Shown: positions 53,208-61,936 of the stretch, in pieces
Layout of the letters: each line of letters opens with the position of its first letter
Numbering within the stretch: the first letter of the stretch is position 1
Source: Palsa-504 sp963835775
Lineage (GTDB): Bacteria > Actinomycetota > Actinomycetes > Streptosporangiales > Streptosporangiaceae
Assembly (NCBI GenBank): GCA_963835775.1
Contig: CAWIHB010000007.1
Span: forward strand, 248,001-312,000
Length of the DNA stretch: 64,000 bases
Direction of reading: 5' to 3'
The notes under the pieces: model-generated
Seen by the model: the letters and a program-made list of their open reading frames with translations, nothing else
What the model was told of the DNA's origin: nothing
Database searches by the model: none
Position numbers and translations under genes: made by a program

Positions 53208-56200
53208 TCAAGGGGAAGGGACGACCGGTTCGATGCCCGCCTGTATGGCGTAGCGGGTCAGTTCAGCGCGGTTGCGGGCACCGGTCTTGTCCCTGATCCG
53301 GTCCAGATGCGTCCGCACCGTGTTAGGCGTGACAAAGAGCGTCTCCGCGATCTTGGCGTTGCTCGCTCCGCCGGCCAGTAGCGCCATGATCTGCCGCTCT
53401 CGTGCCGACAGCGGGCCAGCCGGGCTGTCCGCCAGCGCGCCATGGACGGCTGGAACGGTCACGGCGGGCGCAGGCCCCGGATCTGGCTGGGCCGTGCCAA
53501 CGGCCAAGGTTATGGCGTCGGCTTGGCTGAGCGTGCGGCCATGACGGCCCGCGGCATCGAGTGCGGCTTCCCCGAGCGCGTCGAGCAGTCGGGCCTGGGC
53601 GCCTGCGCGCAGTTCCACGTCGAGGGCATCGAAGGCCTGTCCGGCCTGCTCGTACTGGTGATCGGCTGCGCCGTAGAGGGTGGCGGCGACGGTGGGGTCG
53701 CCGTCCGCGCTGGCGGCTACCGCGAGGCCGAGGATGGCAACATGTACAAAGGTCTTCTCCCCGGTGGCTCGCGCCGTGTCCAGAACGCCGATGAACAGGC
53801 GGCGAGCGCTGGCGGCATCTCCGTCCATGAGGTAGACAAACCCCAGGTTCAACGCCAGGGCAGCGGCTAGGTGCTGGTAGCCATGGGCTTCCGCGACCTC
53901 CAGCGCCTCCTGGAAGGACGCCACGCCAGCTGGGCGCTCCCCGGCCGCGACCTGGTCGACACCCAGATTCAGCAACGTAACGACGAGTACGTAGTTATCT
54001 CCGGCCGCCTGCGCAAGCGCGAGGATCTCCTGCCGGTCAACTGAGGCTGCATCCCGGTCACCGGACTCGCCCTTGAACGTCGCACGGTAGCTGAGAGCGG
54101 TGCTAAGCAGATGGGGATTCCCGGCTGATCTGGCCAGCGCGATGGCCTCGTCGACTATGGCCAGCGCGGCGGGCAGATCGCCGGTCAGGAATTTGAACCA
54201 GCAGAGCGCGCAAAGGGCCTCGCCGGCGACAAAGTCATCGGCGAGGTCACGGGCGATCGTGATGGCCTCCTCCGCCATCGAGGGGATGTCCGGGCGGCGG
54301 CCGAAGTTATTGAGCAGGTGGCACTTTGCGGCCAGGGCCCGGGCTCGGTCGCGAGTCGGTCGGCGGGCGTCGGGGCGCCCGAGCAGATCGCTGAGCGCCT
54401 CGATGATTTCGCCGCTGTGGCCGCGCATGTAGCAGAACCACTTGAGCCCTGCGGCCAGGCGCAGGCCGGGCTCGGCGCTGCCGGGATCGGTGATGCTGAA
54501 CGCCAGCGCGGCGCGGATGTTATCGAACTCGGCCTCGATCCGGTCGAGCCAGCGATGTTCGTCCGGGCCGCGCAGCTGCGCGGCGGCGGTCTCGACTAGG
54601 GACAGGTAATGATCGCGGTGGGCGACCTGGGCCTCCCGCAGGTCCGAGCCGGCCCGCAGCGCGAGACGTTCGGCGGCGTAGTGGCGGATCGTCTCGAGCA
54701 GCCGGTAGCGGGTCGAGGAGTGGATCACCTCGGCTTGGACCAGGCTCTTGCCGACCAGCGCGGCCAGCAGGTCAAGCACCTGCCATTCCGCGACGTCGCT
54801 GCCGCGGGCGACCGCTTCGGCGGCATCCAGGGTCCAGCCTCCGGCGAAGACGGAGAACCGGCCGAACACGATCTGCTCCTCGGAGCCGAGCAGGTCGTAG
54901 GACCAGTCGATCAGGGCGCGCAGGGTCTGGTGGCGCGGCAGGGCGGTACGGTTCCCCGTGGTCAGCAGCCGGAACCGCTGATCGAGCCGGGCGTTGATCT
55001 CCGACACCGAGAGCGAGCCAAGGCGGGCCGCGGCGAGCTCGAGGGCTAGCGGGATACCGTCGAGACGGACGCAGATCGCCGCCACCGCCGCCGCGCTGGC
55101 GTCGTCGACGATGAAGCCCTGCCGGTGCAGCGCGGCGTGCTCCGCGAACAGCTGCACCGACTCGAAGGCGGCCAGCCGGTCAGGAGCGGCGAGATCGGCG
55201 GGCGGGACGGCCAGGCCGGGGACCCGGAAGACGTGCTCCCCGCTGAGGCCAAGCGGCTCCCTGCTGGTGACCAGCAGGCAGGCCCGAGGGCATGACCGGA
55301 CGACGGCGTCGGCCAGCTCGGCGACCGCGCCGAGCACCTGCTCGGCGTTGTCGAGGATCAAGAGCAGGTCCCGGTCGCCGATGGCATCGGTCAGGGTGCC
55401 GAGCATGGGCCGCCCCGGCGCCTCGCCGACCCTGAGCGCGGCGGCCGCGGTACGGGTCACTAGCTCGGGTTCTGTCACTGGGGCCAGCTCGGCCAGCCAC
55501 ACCCCGTCGCCGGTGCCATCGAGGGCATCGGCTGCCACCTGCAACGCCAGCCGGGACTTGCCGATCCCGCCCGGACCCGCGATCGTGACCAGCCGCGACC
55601 CGCCCGACACCAGCGCGCGCAACTCGGCCAGTTCCGCGGTCCGGCCCACGAAGCTGGTGGCCTGCGATGGCAGGTTGTGGCGCAGCGCCGGATCGTCAAG
55701 CGAGCGCAGCACACCGAACCCGTCGGCCAGGCCCGATCCGGTCACCTGAAAGACCCGCTCGGCGCGCCCCAGGTCCTTCAGCCGCTGCTCGCCCAGGTCC
55801 CGGAGCCCGATCCCGCCGGGCAGCCGGTCGGCAAGCAGCGCGTACGTCGCCGCTGTGACCAGAACCTGACCACCGTGGCCGATGTCAAGCAACCGGGCGG
55901 TCCGGTTCACCACCGGGCCGACGTAGTCGCCGTCGCGCTCCGCGCAGGCACCAGAATGCAACGCCATGCACACCCCGATGGGCAGGCTGGCCGCCCAGGG
56001 CTCGGCACCGGCAGCCCGCTGGATGGCCACCGCCGAAGAAAGCGCGGCCACCGGGTCGGCGAACACGGCGCGATGTGCCTCGCCCACCGCCTTGAAGACG
56101 TGGCCGCCGGACGCCTCGATCAGCTCGCGGACCATGCGGTCATGGCGGGCCGATGCCGCCGCCATGGCATCGCGGTCGGCCTCCCACAGCTGGACGCCGT

Positions 56201-56249
56201 CCTCGATATCGGTGAACAGCAACGTCACCAGACTATCCGTAAGCATCAC
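53208..56249 (-). CDS. Cyclase-like / NB-ARC-type ATPase / TPR / LuxR regulator
   Basis: A 1013-residue regulator. Residues about 5-170 are a class III nucleotide cyclase-like domain (LVTLLFTDIE with D14); the second metal Asp is replaced by Glu (AVGEAHRAVF), so catalysis is doubtful. An AAA/NB-ARC-like ATPase follows (VGRTAEL, P-loop GPGGIGKS at 225-232, LLLILDNAEQV, TSREPL), then a winged helix (LRALIDWSYDLL), TPR-like helices (about 560-930) and a C-terminal LuxR HTH (LSARERQIMALLAGGASNAKIAETLFVTPNTVRTHLDRI region). Targets are unknown. It is monocistronic, facing the zinc-ribbon gene region. ATG 56249 or 56246. Confidence 0.9.
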   Translation of the reverse strand: MMLTDSLVTLLFTDIEDGVQLWEADRDAMAAASARHDRMVRELIEASGGHVFKAVGEAHRAVFADPVAALSSAVAIQRAAGAEPWAASLPIGVCMALHSGACAERDGDYVGPVVNRTARLLDIGHGGQVLVTAATYALLADRLPGGIGLRDLGEQRLKDLGRAERVFQVTGSGLADGFGVLRSLDDPALRHNLPSQATSFVGRTAELAELRALVSGGSRLVTIAGPGGIGKSRLALQVAADALDGTGDGVWLAELAPVTEPELVTRTAAAALRVGEAPGRPMLGTLTDAIGDRDLLLILDNAEQVLGAVAELADAVVRSCPRACLLVTSREPLGLSGEHVFRVPGLAVPPADLAAPDRLAAFESVQLFAEHAALHRQGFIVDDASAAAVAAICVRLDGIPLALELAAARLGSLSVSEINARLDQRFRLLTTGNRTALPRHQTLRALIDWSYDLLGSEEQIVFGRFSVFAGGWTLDAAEAVARGSDVAEWQVLDLLAALVGKSLVQAEVIHSSTRYRLLETIRHYAAERLALRAGSDLREAQVAHRDHYLSLVETAAAQLRGPDEHRWLDRIEAEFDNIRAALAFSITDPGSAEPGLRLAAGLKWFCYMRGHSGEIIEALSDLLGRPDARRPTRDRARALAAKCHLLNNFGRRPDIPSMAEEAITIARDLADDFVAGEALCALCWFKFLTGDLPAALAIVDEAIALARSAGNPHLLSTALSYRATFKGESGDRDAASVDRQEILALAQAAGDNYVLVVTLLNLGVDQVAAGERPAGVASFQEALEVAEAHGYQHLAAALALNLGFVYLMDGDAASARRLFIGVLDTARATGEKTFVHVAILGLAVAASADGDPTVAATLYGAADHQYEQAGQAFDALDVELRAGAQARLLDALGEAALDAAGRHGRTLSQADAITLAVGTAQPDPGPAPAVTVPAVHGALADSPAGPLSARERQIMALLAGGASNAKIAETLFVTPNTVRTHLDRIRDKTGARNRAELTRYAIQAGIEPVVPSP

Positions 56250-56388
56250 TTACCCATTGTGACCCCACCCGCCTCGCTTTGAGGTCAGGCGCCGGAGCAG
56301 CGCGCTCCAGACCTGCTCCGGGCCATGCCCCGGCATTTCATTACCCTCGCTGCCTTCGGGAGCGGGGCCCGGAGGGCAGCGGCGTGGG

Positions 56389-56967
56389 TCAGGGCTGGCG
56401 GCCGAGCCAGGCGGCGAGCTGGGTGTAGGGGCCGGCGCCGGGCGGGGCCGGGATGACCGGGCCGAACGGGATCTCGCCGCCGCGCGGCTCGGGCGGCAGG
56501 ATGCGCTGGGCCACGGCCAGCACCCAGGTGGCCAGCTCGGGGTCGAGCTCGGCGGGCTGGCCGGTGGCTTGGGCCAGGTCCCAGCCGTGGGTGAGGACCT
56601 CCTGTATGTAGCCGGACACCGCGATGCGGCCGGGGACCTTGCCCCAGGGCACCTCGACCATGGCGTCGAGCCTGGCGTCGTAGGCCCAGGCGGCGCGGGT
56701 CCGGGCGGCGGCCGCGCGGTAGGCAGCCAGCCAGCCGTCGTCCGGGACGCCGTCGGCGCGCGGTGAGACGGCCAGGCCGTCGCCGCCCTCCCCCGTCACC
56801 GCGATCCGGTTCAGGCCGCCGACGATGTGGCTGAGCAGGGCGCGGACGTCGTATTCGGTGCACGGCGTGGGCAGGGTGAGCTGGGCGGGCGCGACGGCCG
56901 CAACGATGGCTTCGGTCTGGGCCATGGCCCGCTGGTGGATCTCGCGTGGGTCCGTGTTCTGTGTCAT
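56389..56967 (-). CDS. TIGR03086-type DinB-like metal-binding protein
   Basis: A 192-residue DinB/MDMPI-fold protein: an N-terminal four-helix bundle with LTLPTPCTEYDVRALLSHIVGGLNRI (His in LLSHIV) and GYIQEVLTHGWDLAQATG (H in THGWD), the usual three-ligand metal site of the maleylpyruvate isomerase N-terminal family. Many act as mycothiol-dependent enzymes. Reaction unknown. ATG 56967 is used; AGGGTGGG precedes. It is divergent from the WYL regulator, which probably controls it. Confidence 0.86.
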   Translation of the reverse strand: MTQNTDPREIHQRAMAQTEAIVAAVAPAQLTLPTPCTEYDVRALLSHIVGGLNRIAVTGEGGDGLAVSPRADGVPDDGWLAAYRAAAARTRAAWAYDARLDAMVEVPWGKVPGRIAVSGYIQEVLTHGWDLAQATGQPAELDPELATWVLAVAQRILPPEPRGGEIPFGPVIPAPPGAGPYTQLAAWLGRQP

Positions 56968-56990
56968 GAGCCCACCCTGGCGGCCAAACT

Positions 56991-57005
56991 TGACAGGTAA
57001 CGTCA
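56991..57005. promoter_or_regulatory. Inverted repeat TGAC-N7-GTCA between divergent genes
   Basis: TGACAGGTAACGTCA lies 14 bases upstream of the WYL regulator start and 23 bases from the DinB-like gene. It also contains TTGACA (56990-56995), a good -35 box. A dimeric regulator could bind here and control both genes. Confidence 0.5.
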
Positions 57006-57018
57006 TATTTTAGAAGTT

Positions 57019-58035
57019 ATGAAATCGGGTCGGCTGCTGGAGATGCTGCTGCTCCTGCAGGCCCGCGGCCAGGTGACCGCCGCGGAGCTGGCGGAGCGGC
57101 TGGAGGTCTCGCCCAGGACCGTCTACCGGGACGCTGAGGCACTGTCTTCGGCCGGTGTCCCGATCTATGCCGAACGAGGCAGAGCTGGCGGCATCCGGCT
57201 GCTGCCCGGCTACCGGACGGACGTGACCGGCCTTACGCGGGACGAGGCCCGCGCCTTGTTCGTGCTCACCACGGGCGGCGTGCATTCCGATCTCGGACTG
57301 GGCACCGCGGCCCGTTCGGCCATATTGAAGGTGATGCGGGCGGTACCGGAACCCTTCCGCCCCGCCGCCGCGGCGACCAGCCAGCGGATCCTGGTCGACC
57401 CGGCCGGCTGGATGCGCGGCGGGGACCCGGTCGGGCAGCTTGGGGTGCTGCAGGCGGCGGTGTTCACCGACCGGCGGCTGCGGCTGCGGTACCGCAGCAG
57501 CGGACAGCGCAGTGCCCGCCAGCGCAAGGCCAGCGAGGCGGGGACGCCCGCCGAGCGGGTGGTGGACCCGTACGGGCTGGTGTGCAAGGGCGGGATCTGG
57601 TACCTGGTGGCCGACTCCGGCGGCGAGCCGCGGCTGTTCCGGGTGTCGCGGGTGGTGGCGGCCGAGGTGGACGAGGCGCCGGTGCGGCGCCGGGACGGGG
57701 TGGAGCTTCCCGGGCTGTGGGAGCAGCTGCGGCGGCAGGTCGAGGACCGGCCGGCCGAGGTGCCGGTGCTGGCCCGGGTGCGGCGCGACTGGCTGGACAT
57801 CTTCGGCCGGATCTGCGCGGGGAACCTGGTCGGGTCGGTGGCGGACGCGGAGCCGACCGGCGAGGACTGGGTGCAGGTGCGGCTGCGGTTCGGGGCGGTG
57901 CCCGCGGCGCGGACGCTGCTGAGCTTCGGCGCCAACGTGGAAGTGGTCTCGCCGCCCGAGGTGCGGGCGGACCTGGCCGCGCAGGCGGCGGACGTGGTGG
58001 TGTTGTACTCGAATATGCGTTTGGGCGTGGGGTAG
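57019..58035 (+). CDS. YafY-type WYL-domain transcriptional regulator
   Basis: A 338-residue regulator: N-terminal DeoR/HTH_11-type winged helix (RLLEMLLLLQARGQVTAAELAERLEVSPRTVYRDAEALSSAGVPIYAERGRAGGI region), a WYL domain (about 140-220; LRLRYRSSG, VDPYGLVCKGGIWYLVA, LFRVSRVVAA) and a C-terminal WCX-like part. YafY-type proteins bind small ligands or nucleic acids through WYL and often regulate a divergent DinB-like gene, as here. ATG 57019; no Shine-Dalgarno, so the message may be nearly leaderless. Confidence 0.92.
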   Translation: MKSGRLLEMLLLLQARGQVTAAELAERLEVSPRTVYRDAEALSSAGVPIYAERGRAGGIRLLPGYRTDVTGLTRDEARALFVLTTGGVHSDLGLGTAARSAILKVMRAVPEPFRPAAAATSQRILVDPAGWMRGGDPVGQLGVLQAAVFTDRRLRLRYRSSGQRSARQRKASEAGTPAERVVDPYGLVCKGGIWYLVADSGGEPRLFRVSRVVAAEVDEAPVRRRDGVELPGLWEQLRRQVEDRPAEVPVLARVRRDWLDIFGRICAGNLVGSVADAEPTGEDWVQVRLRFGAVPAARTLLSFGANVEVVSPPEVRADLAAQAADVVVLYSNMRLGVG

Positions 58036-58044
58036 ACTGTTCGG

Positions 58045-58698
58045 GTGAGTGTTCTAGTACAGGAATCCCTACTCCAGGAATCGCTGCTGGATGCGGGCGA
58101 CGAGCCGGTGCTGGGGCCGCTCGGGGACTCGGTGCGGCGGATCCCGCTGACCCGCGGCGCCTGGGTTGACCTGCGGCCCGGATGGCTGTCGGGCGCGGGG
58201 GCGGTGTTCGGCCGGCTGGCCGGGACCGTGCCGTGGCGGGCGGAGCAGCGGCGCATGTACGACCGGGTGGTGGACGTGCCGCGGCTGCTGTGCTTCTACG
58301 GCGAGGGTGAGCCGCTGCCGGACCCGGCGCTGGCGGCGGCGCTGGCCGCGCTGAACGCGCACTACGGGCCGGAGCTGGGCGAGCCGTTCCGCACCGCGGG
58401 GCTGTGCCTGTACCGGGACGGGCGGGACAGCGTGGCCTGGCACGGCGACACGACCGGGTCAAGGGGTCGGGGCAGCCGCGAGGACACCATGGTGGCGATC
58501 TTGTCGCTGGGCGCGCCGCGGGCGCTGGCGCTGCGACCGCGCGGCGGCGGGCCATCCCGGCGCTACGAGGTCGGGCACGGCGACCTGCTGGTCATGGGCG
58601 GCAGCTGCCAGCGGACCTGGGAGCACGCGGTGCCGAAGACGGCGCAGGCAACCGGGCCGCGGATCAGCGTGCAGTTCCGGCCGCGGGGCGTGCGCTGA
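58045..58698 (+). CDS. AlkB-like Fe(II)/2-oxoglutarate dioxygenase
   Basis: A 217-residue AlkB-family protein. Iron ligands H133 and D135 (AWHGDT) and H194 (WEHAVPK); 2-oxoglutarate is held by R206 and R212 in RISVQFR. The CLYRDGRDSVAWHGD block and DVPRLLCFYG are typical of the bacterial alkylation-repair group. It should reverse N-alkyl lesions in DNA or RNA. The N-terminus has a repeated QESLL. GTG 58045 starts ten bases after the WYL stop, so co-expression is likely. Confidence 0.92.
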   Translation: MSVLVQESLLQESLLDAGDEPVLGPLGDSVRRIPLTRGAWVDLRPGWLSGAGAVFGRLAGTVPWRAEQRRMYDRVVDVPRLLCFYGEGEPLPDPALAAALAALNAHYGPELGEPFRTAGLCLYRDGRDSVAWHGDTTGSRGRGSREDTMVAILSLGAPRALALRPRGGGPSRRYEVGHGDLLVMGGSCQRTWEHAVPKTAQATGPRISVQFRPRGVR

Positions 58699-58750
58699 TC
58701 GTCCGGCGGGCCTGGCTCGTTTGGCGGGAGTTCGTTTGGCGGGAGTTCGT

Positions 58751-58780
58751 TTGACAGGATCTGCGCGCGGATCTGACACT
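58751..58780 (+). promoter_or_regulatory. Candidate promoter for the SGNH hydrolase gene
   Basis: TTGACA at 58751-58756 and a -10-like GACACT at 58775-58780, 18 bases apart, end five bases before the GTG start at 58786. No Shine-Dalgarno is visible, which fits a leaderless or near-leaderless message. A short repeat CGTTTGGCGGGAGTT (two copies) precedes it at 58717-58751. Confidence 0.4.
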
Positions 58781-58785
58781 GGGCC

Positions 58786-59688
58786 GTGGCCTGGCTCCGT
58801 GTGACAGCGCTCGTTGCCGTACTGGTGGCGCTGGTGCTGCCGGTGGGGGCGGCGGATGGGGCTCAAGCGGCCATGCCGCGGCCCGGGGTCACCTATTCGG
58901 TGACCTTCACCGCGCCGCGGGCGACACGGCCACCGGTGCGGCCCGCCGCGGGGCAGCCGGGCGGGTCGCTGGCCGGCTGCGAGCAGAAGCTGGAGAGCGC
59001 GGCGAGCCAGCGCGGGGTGCCGCGGGTGGCGATCGTGGGCGCCTCGATCACCGCGGGCACCGGGCCCGGCCGGGCCGGTGAGTCGTGGGCCGTGCTGCTG
59101 GCCCGGCTGCTGCGCTGGGACGCGGTCGTCTACGGGGTTCCGGGCGCGGGCTACGTGCATCCGGGGGCCGGCCACCGGGGTTCCATGGCGGCCATGCTGT
59201 CCCGGATCGGGCTGCGGGCCCTGGCGCCCGCGCTGGTCATCGTGCAGGCGGGCCACGACGACGTCGGCGTCCCGGCGCGGCTCGAGCGGGAGCGGGTGAC
59301 GCAGGTCATCGCGCTGATCCGGGCCGAGGCGCCGGAGGCCCGCATCGCGCTGGTGACTGTGTTCCCCGGGCGGAGGCGGCCCGCGGCCGCCTACCAGACC
59401 GACCAGGTCATCGTCGCGGCGGCCCGGGCCGCCGACCCGGGCGTCATCATCATGGACCCGCTGGCCCAGGGCTGGACGTTCCCGCGGACCCACGACGGCC
59501 TGCACCCCACGGCGGCCGGCGACGCCTGGATCGCCCGGAAGGTGGCTGGCCTCCTTAGCCAGCACGGCCTGAACCAGCAGGGCATCAGGCCCGCACCGCC
59601 GCGCGGCCCGGGCGGGCCGGGGCCGGTCATCTGCGACTCAGGTATTCCGGTGGGGCGGCCTGTTCCGGCTCGTCCGCAGCCGAGGTGA
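58786..59688 (+). CDS. Secreted SGNH/GDSL hydrolase
   Basis: A 300-residue exported protein: signal peptide (VTALVAVLVALVLPVGAADGAQAA), then block I IVGASITAG with the nucleophile Ser in a GAS rather than GDS context, a Gly in VPGAGYVHPG, QAGHDDVG in place of GxND, and the catalytic Asp-His in THDGLHPTAAGDAW. It is probably an extracytoplasmic esterase or acyltransferase acting on cell-envelope or sugar esters. The C-terminus is Pro-rich and overlaps the convergent kinase gene by 62 bases. GTG 58786. Confidence 0.87.
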   Translation: MAWLRVTALVAVLVALVLPVGAADGAQAAMPRPGVTYSVTFTAPRATRPPVRPAAGQPGGSLAGCEQKLESAASQRGVPRVAIVGASITAGTGPGRAGESWAVLLARLLRWDAVVYGVPGAGYVHPGAGHRGSMAAMLSRIGLRALAPALVIVQAGHDDVGVPARLERERVTQVIALIRAEAPEARIALVTVFPGRRRPAAAYQTDQVIVAAARAADPGVIIMDPLAQGWTFPRTHDGLHPTAAGDAWIARKVAGLLSQHGLNQQGIRPAPPRGPGGPGPVICDSGIPVGRPVPARPQPR

Positions 59689-61036
59689 CGGTGGTTTCCG
59701 GGAGGATGAGGCGCATCCGGGTGCCGCCGCCGGGTGCGGCCTCGGCGCGGACCGTGCCGCCGTGGCTTTCGGCCACCTGGCGGGTGATGGACAGCCCGAG
59801 TCCGGAGCCGGGCACCGCGCGGGCCGCGGCGGCCCGGTAGAAGCGGTCGAAGACGAGCGGCCGGTCCTGCGGCGCGATACCGGGCCCGTGGTCGCGCACG
59901 GTGAGCTCGCCGCCCAGCAGGATCACCTCGACCCGGCCGCCCGGCGGGCCGAACTTAGCCGCGTTGTCCAGCAGGTTACGCACCGCGATCTGCAGCCGCT
60001 CGGCGCTGCCGAACACCAGGCACGGCGGGAGATCGGCGGCGAAGATGGTCCGCGGCCAGTCCCGGCGGGCGCCCTGCAGCGCGGCCGCCACCACCTCGTC
60101 CAGGCGCACGTCGCCTGGCCCGCTGCCCGCCAGCTCGGGCCGGGTCAGCTCAGGACGGGCCAGTTCGGTGACGTTGGCCACCAGGTCGCCGAGCTGCGCG
60201 ACCTGGGCGACCACCCGGTCGAGGATCTGCCGGCGTTCGGCTTCGGGCAGGGCGCTGTCCGCGGCCAGCAGCTCCACGTTGAGCCGCAGGCTGGTCAGCG
60301 GGGTGCGCAGCTCGTGGCTGGCGTCGGTGACCAGCTGGCGCTGGGCGGCCAGGGACCGCTGCAGCGCGCCCAGCATGGTGTTGAACGACGTGGCCAGCCG
60401 CCCGAGCTCGTCGGCGCGGTCCACTTCGACCCGGCGCGCCGGGTCACCGGTGGCGGTGACCTGTTCGGCCACCGCGGCCAGGCGGCCGACCGGCGCCAGC
60501 CCGGCCCGGGCCACGCCCCAGCCGACCAGCGCGGCCAGCGCGATGCCCACGGCGCTGAGCAGGGCCAGGGTGGCGCCGACGGTGGTGACCTCCATGTCCA
60601 TGATGTTCAGCGGCACGGCCTGCTGCAGGGCCAAGCCGGGCGCGAGCTGCGTGGTGAGCACCATGGCGTGCACCCCGTCCAGGGTGGCGTCGCTGTAGTA
60701 GGCGCCGCGCTGGCCGGCCGCAACCTGGGCCGCTGCGCCCGGGGCCAGCAGACCGGCGTCGCCGGCCGGAGTCCAGACGTCACCCTGGGCCGTCACCAGC
60801 TGCGTGTACGGCGTCGACACGCCGAAGTGGTCGGAGTGCGGCGGGACCCAGCCGTCCGGTATGTGCCCGTGGTAGTGGCGGGCCAGCCGGTCGACCCCGG
60901 CGCTTTGCTCGGCCAGCACCTGGCGCGCCTGGTTCTGCAGGTCGGAGCGGAGCACGAGGAAGGCCACGGCGGTGATGGCCAGCGTGACCATGGCCACCGC
61001 GACCGCTACGGCCACGGTGAACCGGGTGCGCAGCAT
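59627..61036 (-). CDS. Sensor histidine kinase (HAMP-HisKA-HATPase)
   Basis: A 469-residue OmpR-system kinase: membrane segment (about 5-27), extracellular sensor (about 28-145), second membrane segment (about 150-180), HAMP (LAPVGRLAAVAEQVTATGD), HisKA with phospho-His in DASHELRTPLTSLRLNVELL, and HATPase boxes NLLDNAAKFG, DHGPGIAP, FYRA, GSGLGLSI. It is MprB-like in layout. ATG 61036 follows a purine-rich GAAGGCGCAGG; GTG 61072 would add 12 basic residues. It is cotranscribed with the regulator at 61115. Its 3' end overlaps the SGNH gene. Confidence 0.94.
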   Translation of the reverse strand: MLRTRFTVAVAVAVAMVTLAITAVAFLVLRSDLQNQARQVLAEQSAGVDRLARHYHGHIPDGWVPPHSDHFGVSTPYTQLVTAQGDVWTPAGDAGLLAPGAAAQVAAGQRGAYYSDATLDGVHAMVLTTQLAPGLALQQAVPLNIMDMEVTTVGATLALLSAVGIALAALVGWGVARAGLAPVGRLAAVAEQVTATGDPARRVEVDRADELGRLATSFNTMLGALQRSLAAQRQLVTDASHELRTPLTSLRLNVELLAADSALPEAERRQILDRVVAQVAQLGDLVANVTELARPELTRPELAGSGPGDVRLDEVVAAALQGARRDWPRTIFAADLPPCLVFGSAERLQIAVRNLLDNAAKFGPPGGRVEVILLGGELTVRDHGPGIAPQDRPLVFDRFYRAAAARAVPGSGLGLSITRQVAESHGGTVRAEAAPGGGTRMRLILPETTVTSAADEPEQAAPPEYLSRR

Positions 61037-61057
61037 GAGCCTGCGCCTTCGCGCGAG

Positions 61058-61120
61058 CCTGTGCCTTCTCACGGGATGAGCCTGTGCCTTCTCACGGGAT
61101 GAGCCGGTGCCTTCTCACGG
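61058..61120. repeat. 25-bp repeat between regulator and kinase genes
   Basis: GAGCCTGTGCCTTCTCACGG-GAT is repeated about 2.5 times across the junction of the two genes; the first copies overlap the possible longer kinase N-terminus. Confidence 0.8.
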
Positions 61121-61834
61121 GGCGGTCCTGATCACGTAGCCGACGCCGCGCACGTTGTGCACCAGCCGCTGGTGGCCTCCGTCCTCGAGCTTGCGGCGCA
61201 GGAAGCCGACGAAGACCTGCAGGGCGTTGGAGGCGGGGGCCTCGCCATAACCCCAGACCCGCTCGGTGATCACGTCGTAGCTGAGCACCTGCTCGGCGTT
61301 GCGCAGCAGCAGCTCGAGCAGGCTGAACTCGATCCGGGTCAGCGCGATCTCGCGGCCGCCGCGGGTCACCCTCCTGGCCGTCGCGTCCAGGGTCAGGTCG
61401 GCGTAGCCGAGGATGTCCCGGCGGGACTGGCTGCGCCGCAGCAGGGCCCGCACCCGGGCCTGCAGCTCGCGCAGGGCGAACGGTTTGACCAGGTAGTCAT
61501 CCGCCCCCACCTCGAGCCCGGTCACCCGGTCATCGACCGCGTCCCGGGCGGTGAGGACCAGGATCGGGGTGGCGTCGCCCCGGCCGCGGATCCGGCGGCA
61601 GGCATCGAACCCGTCCACCATCGGCATCTGGACGTCCAGCACGATCAGGTCGACCGGCGACCGGGCCAGCGCGGCGAGCGCGTCCGCGCCGTGCACGGCG
61701 GTGGTCACCGCGTACCCGGCGTAGCGCAGGGCACGCTCGAGTGAGTCCCTGACGTCGGGATCGTCGTCCACGACGAGCAGTCGTTCCCCGCCGGTCGGGG
61801 GGGCCAGCGGGGCGGGCGCGCGGTCGGTCTTCAT
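61115..61834 (-). CDS. OmpR/MprA-type response regulator
   Basis: A 239-residue regulator: receiver with D23-D24-D25, phospho-acceptor D67 (LIVLDVQMP), LTAR and KPFALREL, then the winged-helix OmpR DNA-binding domain (LTRIEFSLLELLLRNAEQVLSYDVI, LRRKLEDGGHQRLVHNVRGVGYVI). Partner of the kinase downstream in the same operon. ATG 61834 lies about 100 bases from the divergent phosphatase gene; the AT-richer gap holds the promoters. Confidence 0.95.
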   Translation of the reverse strand: MKTDRAPAPLAPPTGGERLLVVDDDPDVRDSLERALRYAGYAVTTAVHGADALAALARSPVDLIVLDVQMPMVDGFDACRRIRGRGDATPILVLTARDAVDDRVTGLEVGADDYLVKPFALRELQARVRALLRRSQSRRDILGYADLTLDATARRVTRGGREIALTRIEFSLLELLLRNAEQVLSYDVITERVWGYGEAPASNALQVFVGFLRRKLEDGGHQRLVHNVRGVGYVIRTAP

Positions 61835-61936
61835 CGTGGTCAGCGAATCAGTTCTGGCTGAGAACTTCCTGGAAGCTTCCCCTGCGGAGGCCGATTTTTC
61901 ATTGATCTTTCACAAACGGGCTCCACGCTGCCGGTC

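Noticed and set aside
57309..57320. Further copies of the CCGTTCGGC motif in coding regions (48687, 57309)
   Set aside because: Only the short core matches. The flanking GGA-ACC part and the A tract are absent, so they are probably chance.
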